A stretch of 64,000 bases of DNA from Notamacropus eugenii (Eukaryota; Chordata; Mammalia; Diprotodontia; Macropodidae). Of the stretch, positions 1-18,600 are shown piece after piece. Within the stretch, counting starts at the first letter, position 1. Every line of letters starts with the position of its first letter. The stretch spans positions 336,182,651-336,246,650 of the forward strand of contig NC_092874.1 of NCBI RefSeq assembly GCF_028372415.1. Reading direction: 5' to 3'. The position numbers and the translations under genes are program-made. The notes beneath the pieces were generated by a model. It searched no databases and was not told where the DNA came from. It worked only from the letters and a program-made list of their open reading frames with translations.

Positions 1-1426
1 TCTGAAGTTACCCTTTTTCTAGCTATGCATTGTACACCTTTCTTGGTTTTATACTATGATTATTACAATTTAATCTAACAGATTAATTCTGTGTTACGTT
101 TTAGTGAATGAATGCATCAAATAAGGGTCTTTAGTATGGAGAAAACAGAAGATGCCATCCTTAGGCAAACCGAGTCAGAGAGAAAAAGGGGCAGAGAGCT
201 AAGATTTCAGCTTTGAAAAAGGAAACACAGCTTACTGTTGTTCTATGGCACCCCCTAATGTTCATGTATGACATATCACCATAATGACATTGAAATGATG
301 CAGAACTAAATAGAAACTTGGAAAACAATATGAAGTTGAAATGTAAAATTTATGAAAATCTTTTTTTTTCTTTTATGGTTCCAGTGGACACTTTAAAATA
401 ATATATAATTTCATTCAATTTACTATAATGTTAGTTGAAAAAAACCATATGTGACAAATGCAGTAAAGAAAAAAGTTCTAATGGCTACATTAATGGAAAA
501 CTTAAATTTTCAGTGGTAGCATGAAACATACATGAGGCAGAGAGTGATTTAATTCAAACTCAGCAAAAAACCCCAAAAGTTTAACTCATATATGTTGTTG
601 TAGTTACATAGAAAGTATTTTTGGCATTGTATAAGAGAATATACAGTAATAAATCACTGCATAATTAAATAACTATTAAATAGTAAGGTTAAAAAGATCC
701 TATCCCAAATAACGTTTAATAAAAGAGAATATTAAGAGAAATCAGCAAAGCCCTATGGTGTTGAGAGTTCCTTTCACACAATAAATATTTTAAGGTAGTC
801 TTGCAGTTATCTAAATTGTTTGCTCTGCTTGTTGGCTAAGTGCCTGTTATTATTAGGTTATTTAATAGGTTATTTAAAGAAAATTTCAGTGCTGCTGTGG
901 CAATGAAGACATTAAAGAGAGATGCCAACATCTATCCCTCATCTGCCTGCTGGGCTATCCTCTTCTTGCCTAGGTAAGCAAAATGGAGAGATTACAAACT
1001 GAAATGTTTTAAGAGAAGATTGCCCAGGAGATGCAATATGAGAAAGAACATCTTATAGCTAAAGCACATGGATTTCCCTGTCCAAACAAGTATTTTAAAA
1101 AATCCCTTTTATCAAAGGAAAATTAGGAGTACACTGTCATTAAAAAAACAGTAGCCAAGACATTTTGCAACACTAGCAAGATAGGTATAGTCTGTCAACT
1201 TTGTAATAATGATTTTGCATGACAAATAGTTTAAGTTACATTTAGTGGGACTCCATTCTCTGTTTACAGGTATTTACAGGCATTTCTCTTATACAGAAAG
1301 AGAGTGTTTCATAAATAAATGGAGAGAAGATCACATTCATCTCTTTCCAACATGTTTTTGGATACAAAATCTCTCAGTGCTCTGCTTCCTTTTTGGAGGT
1401 TAGTGCTAAGCAGCAAGTGGTTTTAA
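1..1426 (-). other. ATG12: ATG12 3' untranslated region (probable)
   Basis: This AT-rich stretch lies directly downstream of the ATG12 stop with no other recognisable gene or strong repeat. I saw no minus-strand AATAAA here. ATTAAA variants occur (plus-strand TTTAAT near 69, 548, 715 and 861), so the cleavage site may be one of these or may lie outside the window. That it is transcribed is inferred from the long 3'UTR of the mammalian gene. Confidence 0.6.
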
Positions 1427-8642
<7,216 letters not shown>

Positions 8643-8851
8643 CTGTCCTCGACCTCGGCCCCCGACCACGTGCACGGCGCGGCGGGTGCGAGGCCCAGCG
8701 GCGGGGGCGAGGCCCGACGCCTGCCCCGGTCTCGGGCTCGTTTCTCGGGGAGAGCTGAGCGTACAACCCCTGTAATCAGAAACACGCAGTCAACACCGGC
8801 CCTCTCCGCCTCGAGAGGCGGGGGCAAAGGTTAACTAAGGTCCGTGAGCCT

Positions 8852-8866
8852 GGGGGGGGGGGGGGG
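8852..8866 (+). repeat. G homopolymer (15 G)
   Basis: A run of fifteen G between the two genes. Such runs are often miscounted in sequencing and may form G-quadruplexes with the neighbouring G-rich DNA. Confidence 0.9.
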
Positions 8867-8901
8867 CCTGGAGGAAAAGGTCCCGCCCACTCTGCCGTCT
8901 G

Positions 8902-8915
8902 CGCCTGCGCAGGCG
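8902..8915. promoter_or_regulatory. Palindromic NRF1-like site
   Basis: CGCCTGCGCAGGCG is a perfect palindrome containing TGCGCAGGCG, close to the NRF1 consensus YGCGCAYGCGCR. It sits near the middle of the interval between the ATG12 and AP3S1 starts. Confidence 0.6.
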
Positions 8916-9172
8916 TCCCGCGAGCCGGGGCGTCGGCCGGTTCTTAACTTAGGGTACCACGTCTTCAACCGTGACTTCACAGTCCATACCCACCTTCTCC
9001 CTCTAACCTCCAAAGCCAGCGGGCAGGGATGAACAGAGCTCGGTATCGAGGGAGAACGAGTGAAGAAAATGCCCCCGCGCTTTCTGCCCGAGCCCCGGTA
9101 CCCTTACGTCCGCGTCTACGCGGGCGCTGTCCGAGTTCTCGCTCTCCGGCTCGCTTCCTGCCCTCGGCGTCT

Positions 9173-9300
9173 GCGCAGACGCTCCCCGAGCTCTCGCTCC
9201 AGCCCTTCCGCAGCCCGCGCAGGCGCTCCTCTCGCTTCCAGACCTCTGCTTCTGCGCAGGCGCTCCTCTCGCTTCCAAACCTCTGCTTCTGCGCAGGCGC
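9173..9300. repeat. Short tandem duplication carrying NRF1-like motifs
   Basis: GCGCAGGCGC recurs at 9217, 9254 and 9291, an exact 37-bp spacing, with near-identical text between copies (TCCTCTCGCTTCCA.ACCTCTGC). A diverged copy GCGCAGACGC lies at 9173. The block is upstream of AP3S1 exon 1 and could be 5'UTR or core promoter. Confidence 0.8.
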
Positions 9301-9561
9301 CCCCTGGAGCCGGGGCCAGGGACCGCCTCGCGGCTCGTGTGACGCCGGGCGTATCCGCTTCCAGCTGATCCTGCCTCCGTCGGCTTCGCTCTCCCCTCCC
9401 CTCCCCTCCCTCTCCGGGAGCGCGCGGAGGGGGCGGGCGGGGAAACGACTTGAAGCCGAAGAGGAGGGCTGTGCTGGCTCCGCGCGCGCCGCCCGGGACC
9501 CAGCGCCCCCCCGGCGACCCCCTCCCTCCTCCCGGACCCCTCCCCTGCCGCGGGCTCCACC

Positions 9562-9630
9562 ATGATCAAGGCGATCCTCATCTTCAACAACCACGGGAAG
9601 CCCCGGCTCTCCAAGTTTTACCAGCCCTAT
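9562..9630 (+). CDS. AP3S1: AP3S1 coding exon 1
   Basis: The ATG sits in a strong Kozak context (CTCCACCATGA). Twenty-three codons end at [10 protein letters not shown], followed by the donor GTGAGTATCC. The exon is inside the CpG island. Confidence 0.97.
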
Positions 9631-12600
9631 GTGAGTATCCCCGCCGTGCCTGCCCCCACGCCCCTCGCCGCCCCCACCTCTGCCGGCTGCAGCCCCGCTC
9701 CGCTGTCCCCCCGTGCCTTGTGCCTGCCCGGCTCCTCCAACCCGGGCATGTGGGTCTTCTCCGCCCATCCCCATCTGACCGTGAACGTGGCTCCCTTTCC
9801 CCGCCCGGACACCTCCTGTTGCCTGGGCGCGCCTTCCTTTGCTGGCATCTTCCTCCCTCCCTCTTCCCCCGTCCCCCTCACACCTTTCCCGTGCAGCTGG
9901 ATGGCATCTGCCCCTGTGCCCGTCCTTCGGGCATGTGTCACCCGGCTAAGGAGAAGTCGCTTCCTAGCTCTCCTCGGGGATGGCCCTGTCTGTGTCCGCG
10001 GCGGCGCGCGCAGCGCTTGGCTTTGGCTGCACCTCGCTAACGTTTTCTTCATTCAGCCCGCATTTATTAAGTACCTGCTGTGTGTCGGGGGCTGGAGGGA
10101 CGGAGTTCCTGCCCTCCACGAGCTTACCTTTGCTATTGTGGGAAGACGACACGCCCACAGAAAAGTGTATCGATAATAGGTCCAAAGTGGCTTCGGGGAG
10201 CTTAGCATTAGCTCCTCTGCACGGGCGGTGTATCCACTTGAGTTCAGCTTTAAAGGAAGGTAGGGAATCTATAAAGCGTGCTTGAGGTGGGAGGACAGAC
10301 AGGGGGACAGCAGCCGGTACAAAGGCAGGGGAAGGAATACCTGGTAGAGGACAACAGCAGCTGGAACTCAAAATATGAGGAGGGGAAGGACTGTGCAACG
10401 AGGCCGGAAAAATAGGTTAGAGACAAATTGAAAAGCTAAAGTGAGGAATTTCTATTTTATCTTAGAGTCAAGAAGGATTCACTGGAACTTCTTGGGCAGG
10501 GGAGTGACATGAAAACATCTTTTCCTTGTTGGATCCCAGGCTCCTTATGGACTGTACGCTACCACTTTCTTCATTCTAACTGCAGCCTTCATTTCATGTG
10601 CCTCATTTCTGGCGCGTCTCATTTTTATGTGCGTGGCTGCTATGACTGGACATTCCTTATTAAAGGTTAAAAGCGATAAGTGAGTCTATAGGATAACGGT
10701 GGGTTGTTTTGTTGGGGTTTTTTTTTTTGCTGCTGTTAATTCACTGCAGAGCTAGATCGTAAAATTTGTAATGTGACTTATTAGAATTATGCTTTTCTAC
10801 TTGAAATCTAGATTTCAGCTTCTAGGGGCATTTTTGAATGAGGAAGTTTGACCCTGTTTAGCAATCACCATATCTGTTAGGGTGAGGCAGTTGTAGAAAT
10901 GGTAAGACTTAACTAGATAAAGACGACTTGAGTTTGTATTGATTCACTGTCATTTCCTCTGTTGTTTTGACTTTGGACTTTTCTCTGAACCTTAGTTTCC
11001 TCATTCATACAATTAGGCTAATAATACTGCCCTGCCTATCTCTGGAGGTTGAGAATATCGTGTGATAATATATATAAAAGCCCTATGTAAATGTAAAGTA
11101 TTGTCATCACTCCTTATTGTCTTTCATTGAGAATGTAGGGCCATTACAATGTTTGTAAAACACTTGGCTGTTTAGCAGAAAGCACAAACATTATTGGTAA
11201 AAGCAATTGCTGATTTCATTACCCTGTTTAGAGAGATACATTAAAAATTGATGATGTTACATTGATAATGTTTATATATTATGAATATAGAATGTAAGCT
11301 TCTTGAGAGTGCCTGGAGCATAGAGCAGAGCCACATTCACTGCTGGGGAAGGCCCAAAGGACTGGGGCTTCAGTGGAAAGAATGTGGAGAGAAGAGACAG
11401 ATCACCAAAAATTCTGTTTGGAGCCAGAAAGGCACTTTCAATTAAAAATAAAAAATGAAATCGTGCCTAAGTTGACACTTTTCTGCAGTTTTTAATTACA
11501 TATGGAAGTCTTGCCAGCCTTTAAAAATTATAAGTGTAAGTGCCAGTTTACATAAAATGATAATGTGCAGGTTTATTTACTTATTTAATCTGGTAGGTTC
11601 AGTAAAAGTGAGAAATCCTGAAGTGGTGCTTTAATTTACCCATTTCCTTTAGTGGTTTAGCCAGAGATAAGTATAATAATTTTCTTTTTGGCTTCAGTTT
11701 TAGCCTCTGTTTTAGAGAACAAAACAGAGTTTAAGTAGCATCACAGTTACTAATCTTCTAGTTCATTATTTCACATTATTCTATAGTCCAAGGAAAATCT
11801 TAGCTTTTCCCCCTTTGTTCTATCTGGATTAATGAAAAGTCATTATCTCTGTATTTTTAAGCTCATTTGCCTAAAATATAATACTATCCTCTATTAAACC
11901 AGACACATCTTTAACCCATTTTCTTTTCGTTTTTTTAAACCAATACAGGTAGCCTTTCGTTGTGCTGTAAATGTTTCCTTGAGTGTTTTGGAACTAAAAA
12001 TATGCTTTTCCTTAAAAACAACTCTATAGATATAGAATCTTTAGAGTTGAATGGGACCTTAAAGGTAATCTAGTGTGACTCTTGAACTCCAAGAAATTCT
12101 CTCTGCAACATTTATGATCAATAAGTGGTGTTTTAGACTGTGCCTAAGAACTTGCAGTAGTGGAGAAATCTCTCTACCCAGGATGACTCATTCCATTTTC
12201 TTTTTGGTAGCTCTGATTGTTAGTAAAATTTCTCTACCATTGAGAAGAAAATTACCTCCTTTCAACTCTGGTTAAATTCAGTCAATTCTATTAAGCACGA
12301 ACTACATGCAACACACTAGGACTGCAAAGACCAAAAAACCATGACAATAGATCAGTTCATGGAGCTTACATTTTGGCATACAAGATAGATGATTGGTTGT
12401 TGTGATTCGTTCTTGAAGAGGACCAAAATGACATCACTTTGATAAAGTCAAGTTTCAATGTATCCGACTGTGGCTGATCAGACCAATATTATCTTGGAAT
12501 GCTCTCCCACAGACCGGACACAAATAGTCCATGTAAACATTTGAGGTGGATACTCTAAATTTGCACGTCCTGTGTTTCCTTTGAGCTGTTTCAATTCTGC

Positions 12601-15600
12601 TTTGCTCACAGAGCACAGAACCTTCTCTGATGTGGGCATGCCATGCTAAGTGATCCTGTACCAGTGTCTCCCATGTCCCACAATCAGTTCCAAAGTTCTT
12701 GAGAGAGACCTTGAGATAGATACAATGTATATTATTATAGTCCACTTGTTTCAGTCATTTCTGACTCATGGTGACCCCATTTGGGGTTTTCTTGGCAAAG
12801 GTACTGGAGTGGTTGGCCCTTTCCTTTTCCAGCTCATTTTATAATTAGGAAACTGGCAAACAGGGTTACATGACTTGCTCAAGGTCTCCTAGCTAATATA
12901 TGTCTGAGGTCAGTTTTAAACTAAAGAAGATGAATTTTTCTGACTCCAGACTGGGATGTTCCATCCACTTTGCCACTTATATCTATTGGTTGATCTATCA
13001 ATCTATCTCTCTATATTGTATATAATGTGTCTATAGATGAGCAAGATAATTTGACGAGGAAGAAAGAACTAAGAACTGAAAGGAATGTAAGTTAGGAAAT
13101 AATAACTAGCGTCTCTATGGTCCTTTAAATTTTGCAAAGAGCTTTATCTAGTTTGCACCTCACAACAACCCAGTGAAGCAGCTACCACCACAGCTGTTAT
13201 TCTTATTTTACAGAGAAGGAAACAGGTTCAGAGGTTGTGATTTTTGCCACAGCTTGTGTCAGAAGTGGGACTTGAACAGCGATCTCTGCCTGTTGCTAAA
13301 TCTAGCTGTCTCTCCATGATGCCAGGATGCTTCTAAAGACTTCTTATGGGAACTGGGATTTGAAAGGGAGCTTAGGATAGTAAGAAGGGAGGGCTAGAAG
13401 GTAGTGAATTTGAGGTCCAGGGGAGAGTCTGTGCAAAGGCATGGATGTGTTATGTCAGGGTTGAGGAACTGCTGGTAAAGCAGCAGGTCTGGAATAGAGA
13501 GTATATGAGGGAGATTTGCTGAATATGAGACGAAGCTGCAAAATTCTGTTGATTTTCCTTTCTTGTATTCTTAGTAATGTGGAGTTTTTTTCACCTGGTT
13601 GTGAATAGTTTGCAGTTCTTTTGAGAACTGTTTGTTTGTATCCTTTGAATCTCACCTATTGAAGAATATCATTTTCTCTTTTACAGGCTATCCTGAATGT
13701 CTTAGGGCAGTTTTAAGCTGTTAAAGTTTTGTTAATGCTAAGACCCAAGTGATGGCCTGTATATTTTGGATATCACTTTTATCAGAGGTATTTGATACAA
13801 AGGTTTTTCCTTGTTGACCTCTTATTCTAGTTGCATTAATTTTGTTCATGTAAAAGCTTTTCAATTTTCTGTGATCAAAATTGACTGTTTTTGGCTTTTG
13901 TAATTTCCTCTGTATACACAGCTAGTACCAGGACTGAATGACAAATTGCCTCGATCCCTTGTTTGGTTAAGAATTCACTCTCTAGCTACAGCCATGAAAA
14001 GTTAAGTAGTTGATTTAGTTCTCTCCCAATTTTTTATGGTTATTAATTAGGGTTTTAGTTTATTGTTCTACCAGCCTTATAGAGTTTCAATGATGTGAGA
14101 AGTAAGAAAGCTGCTGTTGAATCTATAAAATCTTGCAGTTTCCCTTACAATTTGTTATGTAAAGTGGGTACCTCTGTCATTGTTAACAGATAGAGGGATA
14201 CAAATCTGTGAGCCAGCTTCTTTAAGTCTGATATCATTGTCACAGTATCTGCTATCTTAAAAGGGCAAACTTCTTTGCATCCAAAATATTAGCAAACAAT
14301 TACAACTGCTTGTTTAAAAAGAACATTTGACAACAGAAAAATCAGTCTGATTATTTACAAAGATCCTCCTGTTGAGGATGAGCTGTATAGTTCACCTTTG
14401 CAGGCTTCTCAGTTTTGTCTCACAGGGCCACTAAGACGGTATTGTGCTTACAAAAGAAAATTTAAAGAAACTTATGTTCTCCTTTTGTATGTCTAAGTTA
14501 TAATTATCCCTGCTTTGCTGTTGATGCACTTGTGTCCTGAAATTACTATAGACTTTTAGGATCCTTTGAACAGGTTCATAGATTTAAGATCTACCTATTA
14601 TATTCTTTCAGTGGATTCCATGCTGATTCCATCAGCATTTTTTTTTAAGCATGGAGTATCTTATCAACTCTGTGTTCTTAACTTTTTGTGTATCATGGAC
14701 CCTTTGGCAATCTGGTGAAACCCATAGACCTCTTATGATAATGATGTTTTTAAATGTGTAAAATAGTATACATAAGATTTCAAAGAAATCCAACAGAAAA
14801 AAGTTATCAAAATTAAAAAAAAAATGAATGTACAGATCCCAAGTTAAGAACCCCTGATTTGAACCTTGTTCCACATGACAACTTGAGAATGGGTAATTCT
14901 CACAAGGAGTTATTCCACTCTGTTGTCTCACCACTGAGTTACTGATGAGAGTGATCCTGAAACTTACATGACATTTCCTAGTTATAGGTATTTACTTTAA
15001 GAATGGAAGAAGGGCATAATTGTGACAACATTGAACTGTTCTGTCAGGCCTAGGTCTGAAAATTACAGACTCACTTATCATGGATATATAGGACAAAATA
15101 AGCTTAGTTTAAAAATTTTTGGTAAAGGTCATATACCTTTTGTTGGATTAGTCAATTTGTAACAACATTTCCATGTTATTCAAGAGATAGAATAGACAAC
15201 CTATAGATAATAGGTCCGGAAACATTCCCATTCAAAGGACAGACAGAGTTATGGGGAGACAGGTTCATAAAATCCTGCATGTTACCTTTGTAAAGCCATC
15301 TTCCCAGCATTCTTCACCATCTTTATCTACCTGAAACCGATTTAGTACTTGGAAGTGCTAGGCAGCATACACTGATTCTGAACTCCCTGAGGGCAGGGAC
15401 TATGTTGTTGTATCTTCAGCGCCAGGCATTGCATCGATGTTTATTGAAGGACTGCCTATAGCAGTTGTCATTTCCTCTTGCTTTGTGGGTTGCTGATGTG
15501 TCAGCATACTTTTACCAGGATCAAAGTGAGACCCTAGATAAAACCAAATCATTCCCAAAGATTTCACCTTACTCTGTAAGTTCCACTATTTATAAATAAA

Positions 15601-18600
15601 GTAGAATATATAGTTGTTACACTGATCATTAATAACTCAAGACATTTAGGTGGTTTTACAGCTGTCAAACACACAATAATATGACTTTGAAACATCTTTG
15701 GTATTCAGTGAGTTTATGTAAGGTATTTAAATGTATTCAATTGCATTTCTTTCCATGCTACTAGCATAAATTGCGTTCAGAATGTCATTTGCAATAAATT
15801 TTCAGACATCTGTGATACAAATTGATAGCAATGCTATTAAAATAATGGCATTGTGGAGATTTCACAAGAAATGATACCAGAAAGCTGCTTGCTAAGATTT
15901 TTAATATTAATCTCTAGAGAGAAAAGAGCCTTTTTAAGTGGGAACTATGGATCCAGGTTTGAAGACCTTGGCATAGCAGCAGTGCTGGTGATCTAGGTTA
16001 CCTAGTGAGTTCTTCTCCAAACAAGCTTCTGACTGTTCTCTTTCTTTAGTGATATGGAGAGGGAGCATCTAGGATGGAATGCAAATCTGTAAGACATAGC
16101 ATCCATATTTTATAACAGTTGAAAAACATACAAAGATATAAAGGTAGCCTTCTATTGCAAAGGTTTTAGTCATTTATCAAAATTACATACTGAGACATTA
16201 TATATTTGTCCAGTTGATATGGCAAGTAAGAGACTTTGAAGTATACCTTTCAGTTTACAATTTGTGCCATAGCATAAAGAAGATAATTACAGGGAAAAAA
16301 AGAAATGTCCAATATTAAGTATCAACTTATCCAGAATCAGTCATAATCCAAAATCAGTACTCCAGATTTGAGAATTGACAACTGGTAATTCATAGCTATC
16401 CATGGCTGATGTATTGATTAATTCATAATCAGTAATCAATAACTAATATCCAATAATTGGTAACCTCCTTCTCCATTTTTGGTTAGTTGAGTAATGCATT
16501 TGAAGAAATAATGAGTTGAATTTCTCAGACAGCCACCTAGGATTTCTATAGGAGTACTTGGTGTTACAAATGTTAGAAACAAAACATCTAAGAAAATAAA
16601 TTTGTTTTAAACCTTCCTGTGTATCAACTTCCTTATTTCAATTTCCTCATATTCATTATCTTTTAAAAACTCCATTGTAAATGTTATTTATTTCTTTCCT
16701 TGTTGTAGAAAGAAGACTACACTGTACAGTTGTCACTAATACACAAATTTCAAGGAGTACAAGTAGCTGGGATAGCTAGGTAGCATGCTGAATCGATTGC
16801 ATCAGGCCCAAAGTCAGGAGAATCCAAGTTTAAATCCAGCCTCATACACTTACTAGCTATGTGACCCAGGGTGAGTCACTTAACCCTGTTTGCCATTGTT
16901 CCTCATCTGTAACATGATATGGAGAAGGAAATAATAAACCACTTCAGAATCTTTGCTAAGACAACCCCAAATGCGGTTACAAAGAATAGGTCATAACTGA
17001 AAAGACTAAGCAATTACACAAGTAGTGTAGCCATGTAATAGAGCTGATAACATCAAAATAGAAGTAAACCAAGATATAAAACCTCTCTTAACATCCTCAT
17101 GAAGTTAAATTAACTTTTTTTTTCTGATATGCTTTGTGAAATAAAAGGTACTTTCAGGTTGATTAGGGATGTATGTGCATTGCTTCTTGCTAATTAGGAC
17201 ACGTATTTTATATATTATACTCTAAGGTTTATTTCAACATTACCAAAAATACTTCACAGTTTTTTTATCTCACATTTCAGAAGAATGACACTGAATATAA
17301 ATTGGTCTTACTCTTGATTTAAAGGAGGCCTTTAAGCAAGTAAAATTCAGAATGTAGTAATAATCATTGTAGGTTTCAGCAGTATTTGCTAAATAAATGA
17401 AAAACCTTTGGCTTTCCCTGCCTGGATGTACTCAGTTGTAAAGGACAGTTTGTTATATTGTAGCTCACATTTGATTGCCCTGTTTTATGCTAATTTGAGT
17501 TCGAGATATAGTCCGCATTATGCTTCAGTGTATAAATTTTAAGCAGTAAATGATTTAAGATGACGCATAGTTTAGTGTTGATGAAATTGAGCTTTTAGGA
17601 TAACTATTTTTGAAGATGTAGATCTGTCATAATTAAAGAAAATTCCTAACAATATAGGTAAGCTAGAGTAAGGCTGTAGGGAGTAAACTGCATTGTCTAT
17701 AATTTGGTGGGCCATAAAGAATCAGGTTATTTTCACAATTGTTTACAGTCAAGTACAGCTCCAAGATTATGAGAATAATAGATAAAGCAACAACTGATTT
17801 ATCAGAAGCTAAAATATAGACATTGTTCAACAGAGCAAAATCTGTCATTTTTTTAATAACATTAATATGAAACTTTAAACCAGTTTTCTTACTTTGTCTC
17901 TTTTCAGGTGAAATATTCAAAAAGGGGTTTTTCATTCCAACACAGATTCCTAGAGAAGTTGATGATTTTTTTCCTCTCAGAAAACCATTTCCCAGGCATT
18001 TCTCCAGACAGTCACGATTTGATTGAAAAGCTGACTGGCTTTCAAGGACGTTTTTAGTGAGTAGGGAAATGGGAGGGCACACCAGGGTGCCAAACATTTA
18101 AATACTCATATTTAAGAAGGTATCCTGTTCCAAATAATTTTTCCCCCTTGAAACCTTCTTGCCTTTCAAATTAAAACAACACCAGCATTTAAAACTATAG
18201 TATTCAAGATTTTTCCAAATGATAATATGCAATTTACATTCTTATAGAAGGAAAAATTTGAAACAAGGCATACAAACTTTTCTGAACACTATATACCTAG
18301 ATCAGAAAGAAGGGAGTTAACAAGTTTCACTATTCCTCCTAGAAATGTTTTGCCTCATACAAAGTAATATGAAGAAGTGGATATTACAGTGTCTCTGAAG
18401 TCAGGAATAGCTGAGTTCAGATTCTGACACACTTAGTAGCTGTGTAACCTTGAGCAAGTCGCTTAACCTCAATTTACTTTAATTTCTTCATCTGTAAAAT
18501 GTATATAATAACAGCTCCTACTTCACAGGGTTGTTTTAAGGCTCAAATGTATTAATATTTGTAAAGCACTTTGCAGACCTTAAAGTGCTATACAAATGCT

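Noticed and set aside
12455-12742. Apparent zinc-finger gene
   Set aside because: The finger is preceded by sequence typical of a LINE polyprotein C-terminus, and the frame has no upstream exons or start.
16767-17017. tRNA genes suggested by tRNA-like text in many SINEs
   Set aside because: The tRNA-like heads are diverged SINE promoters without a full cloverleaf or CCA-end context.
17663-18097. 144-codon minus-strand open frame
   Set aside because: Low-complexity, AT-rich codon use, no recognised domain and no splice or promoter context. It is likely a chance frame in an intron.
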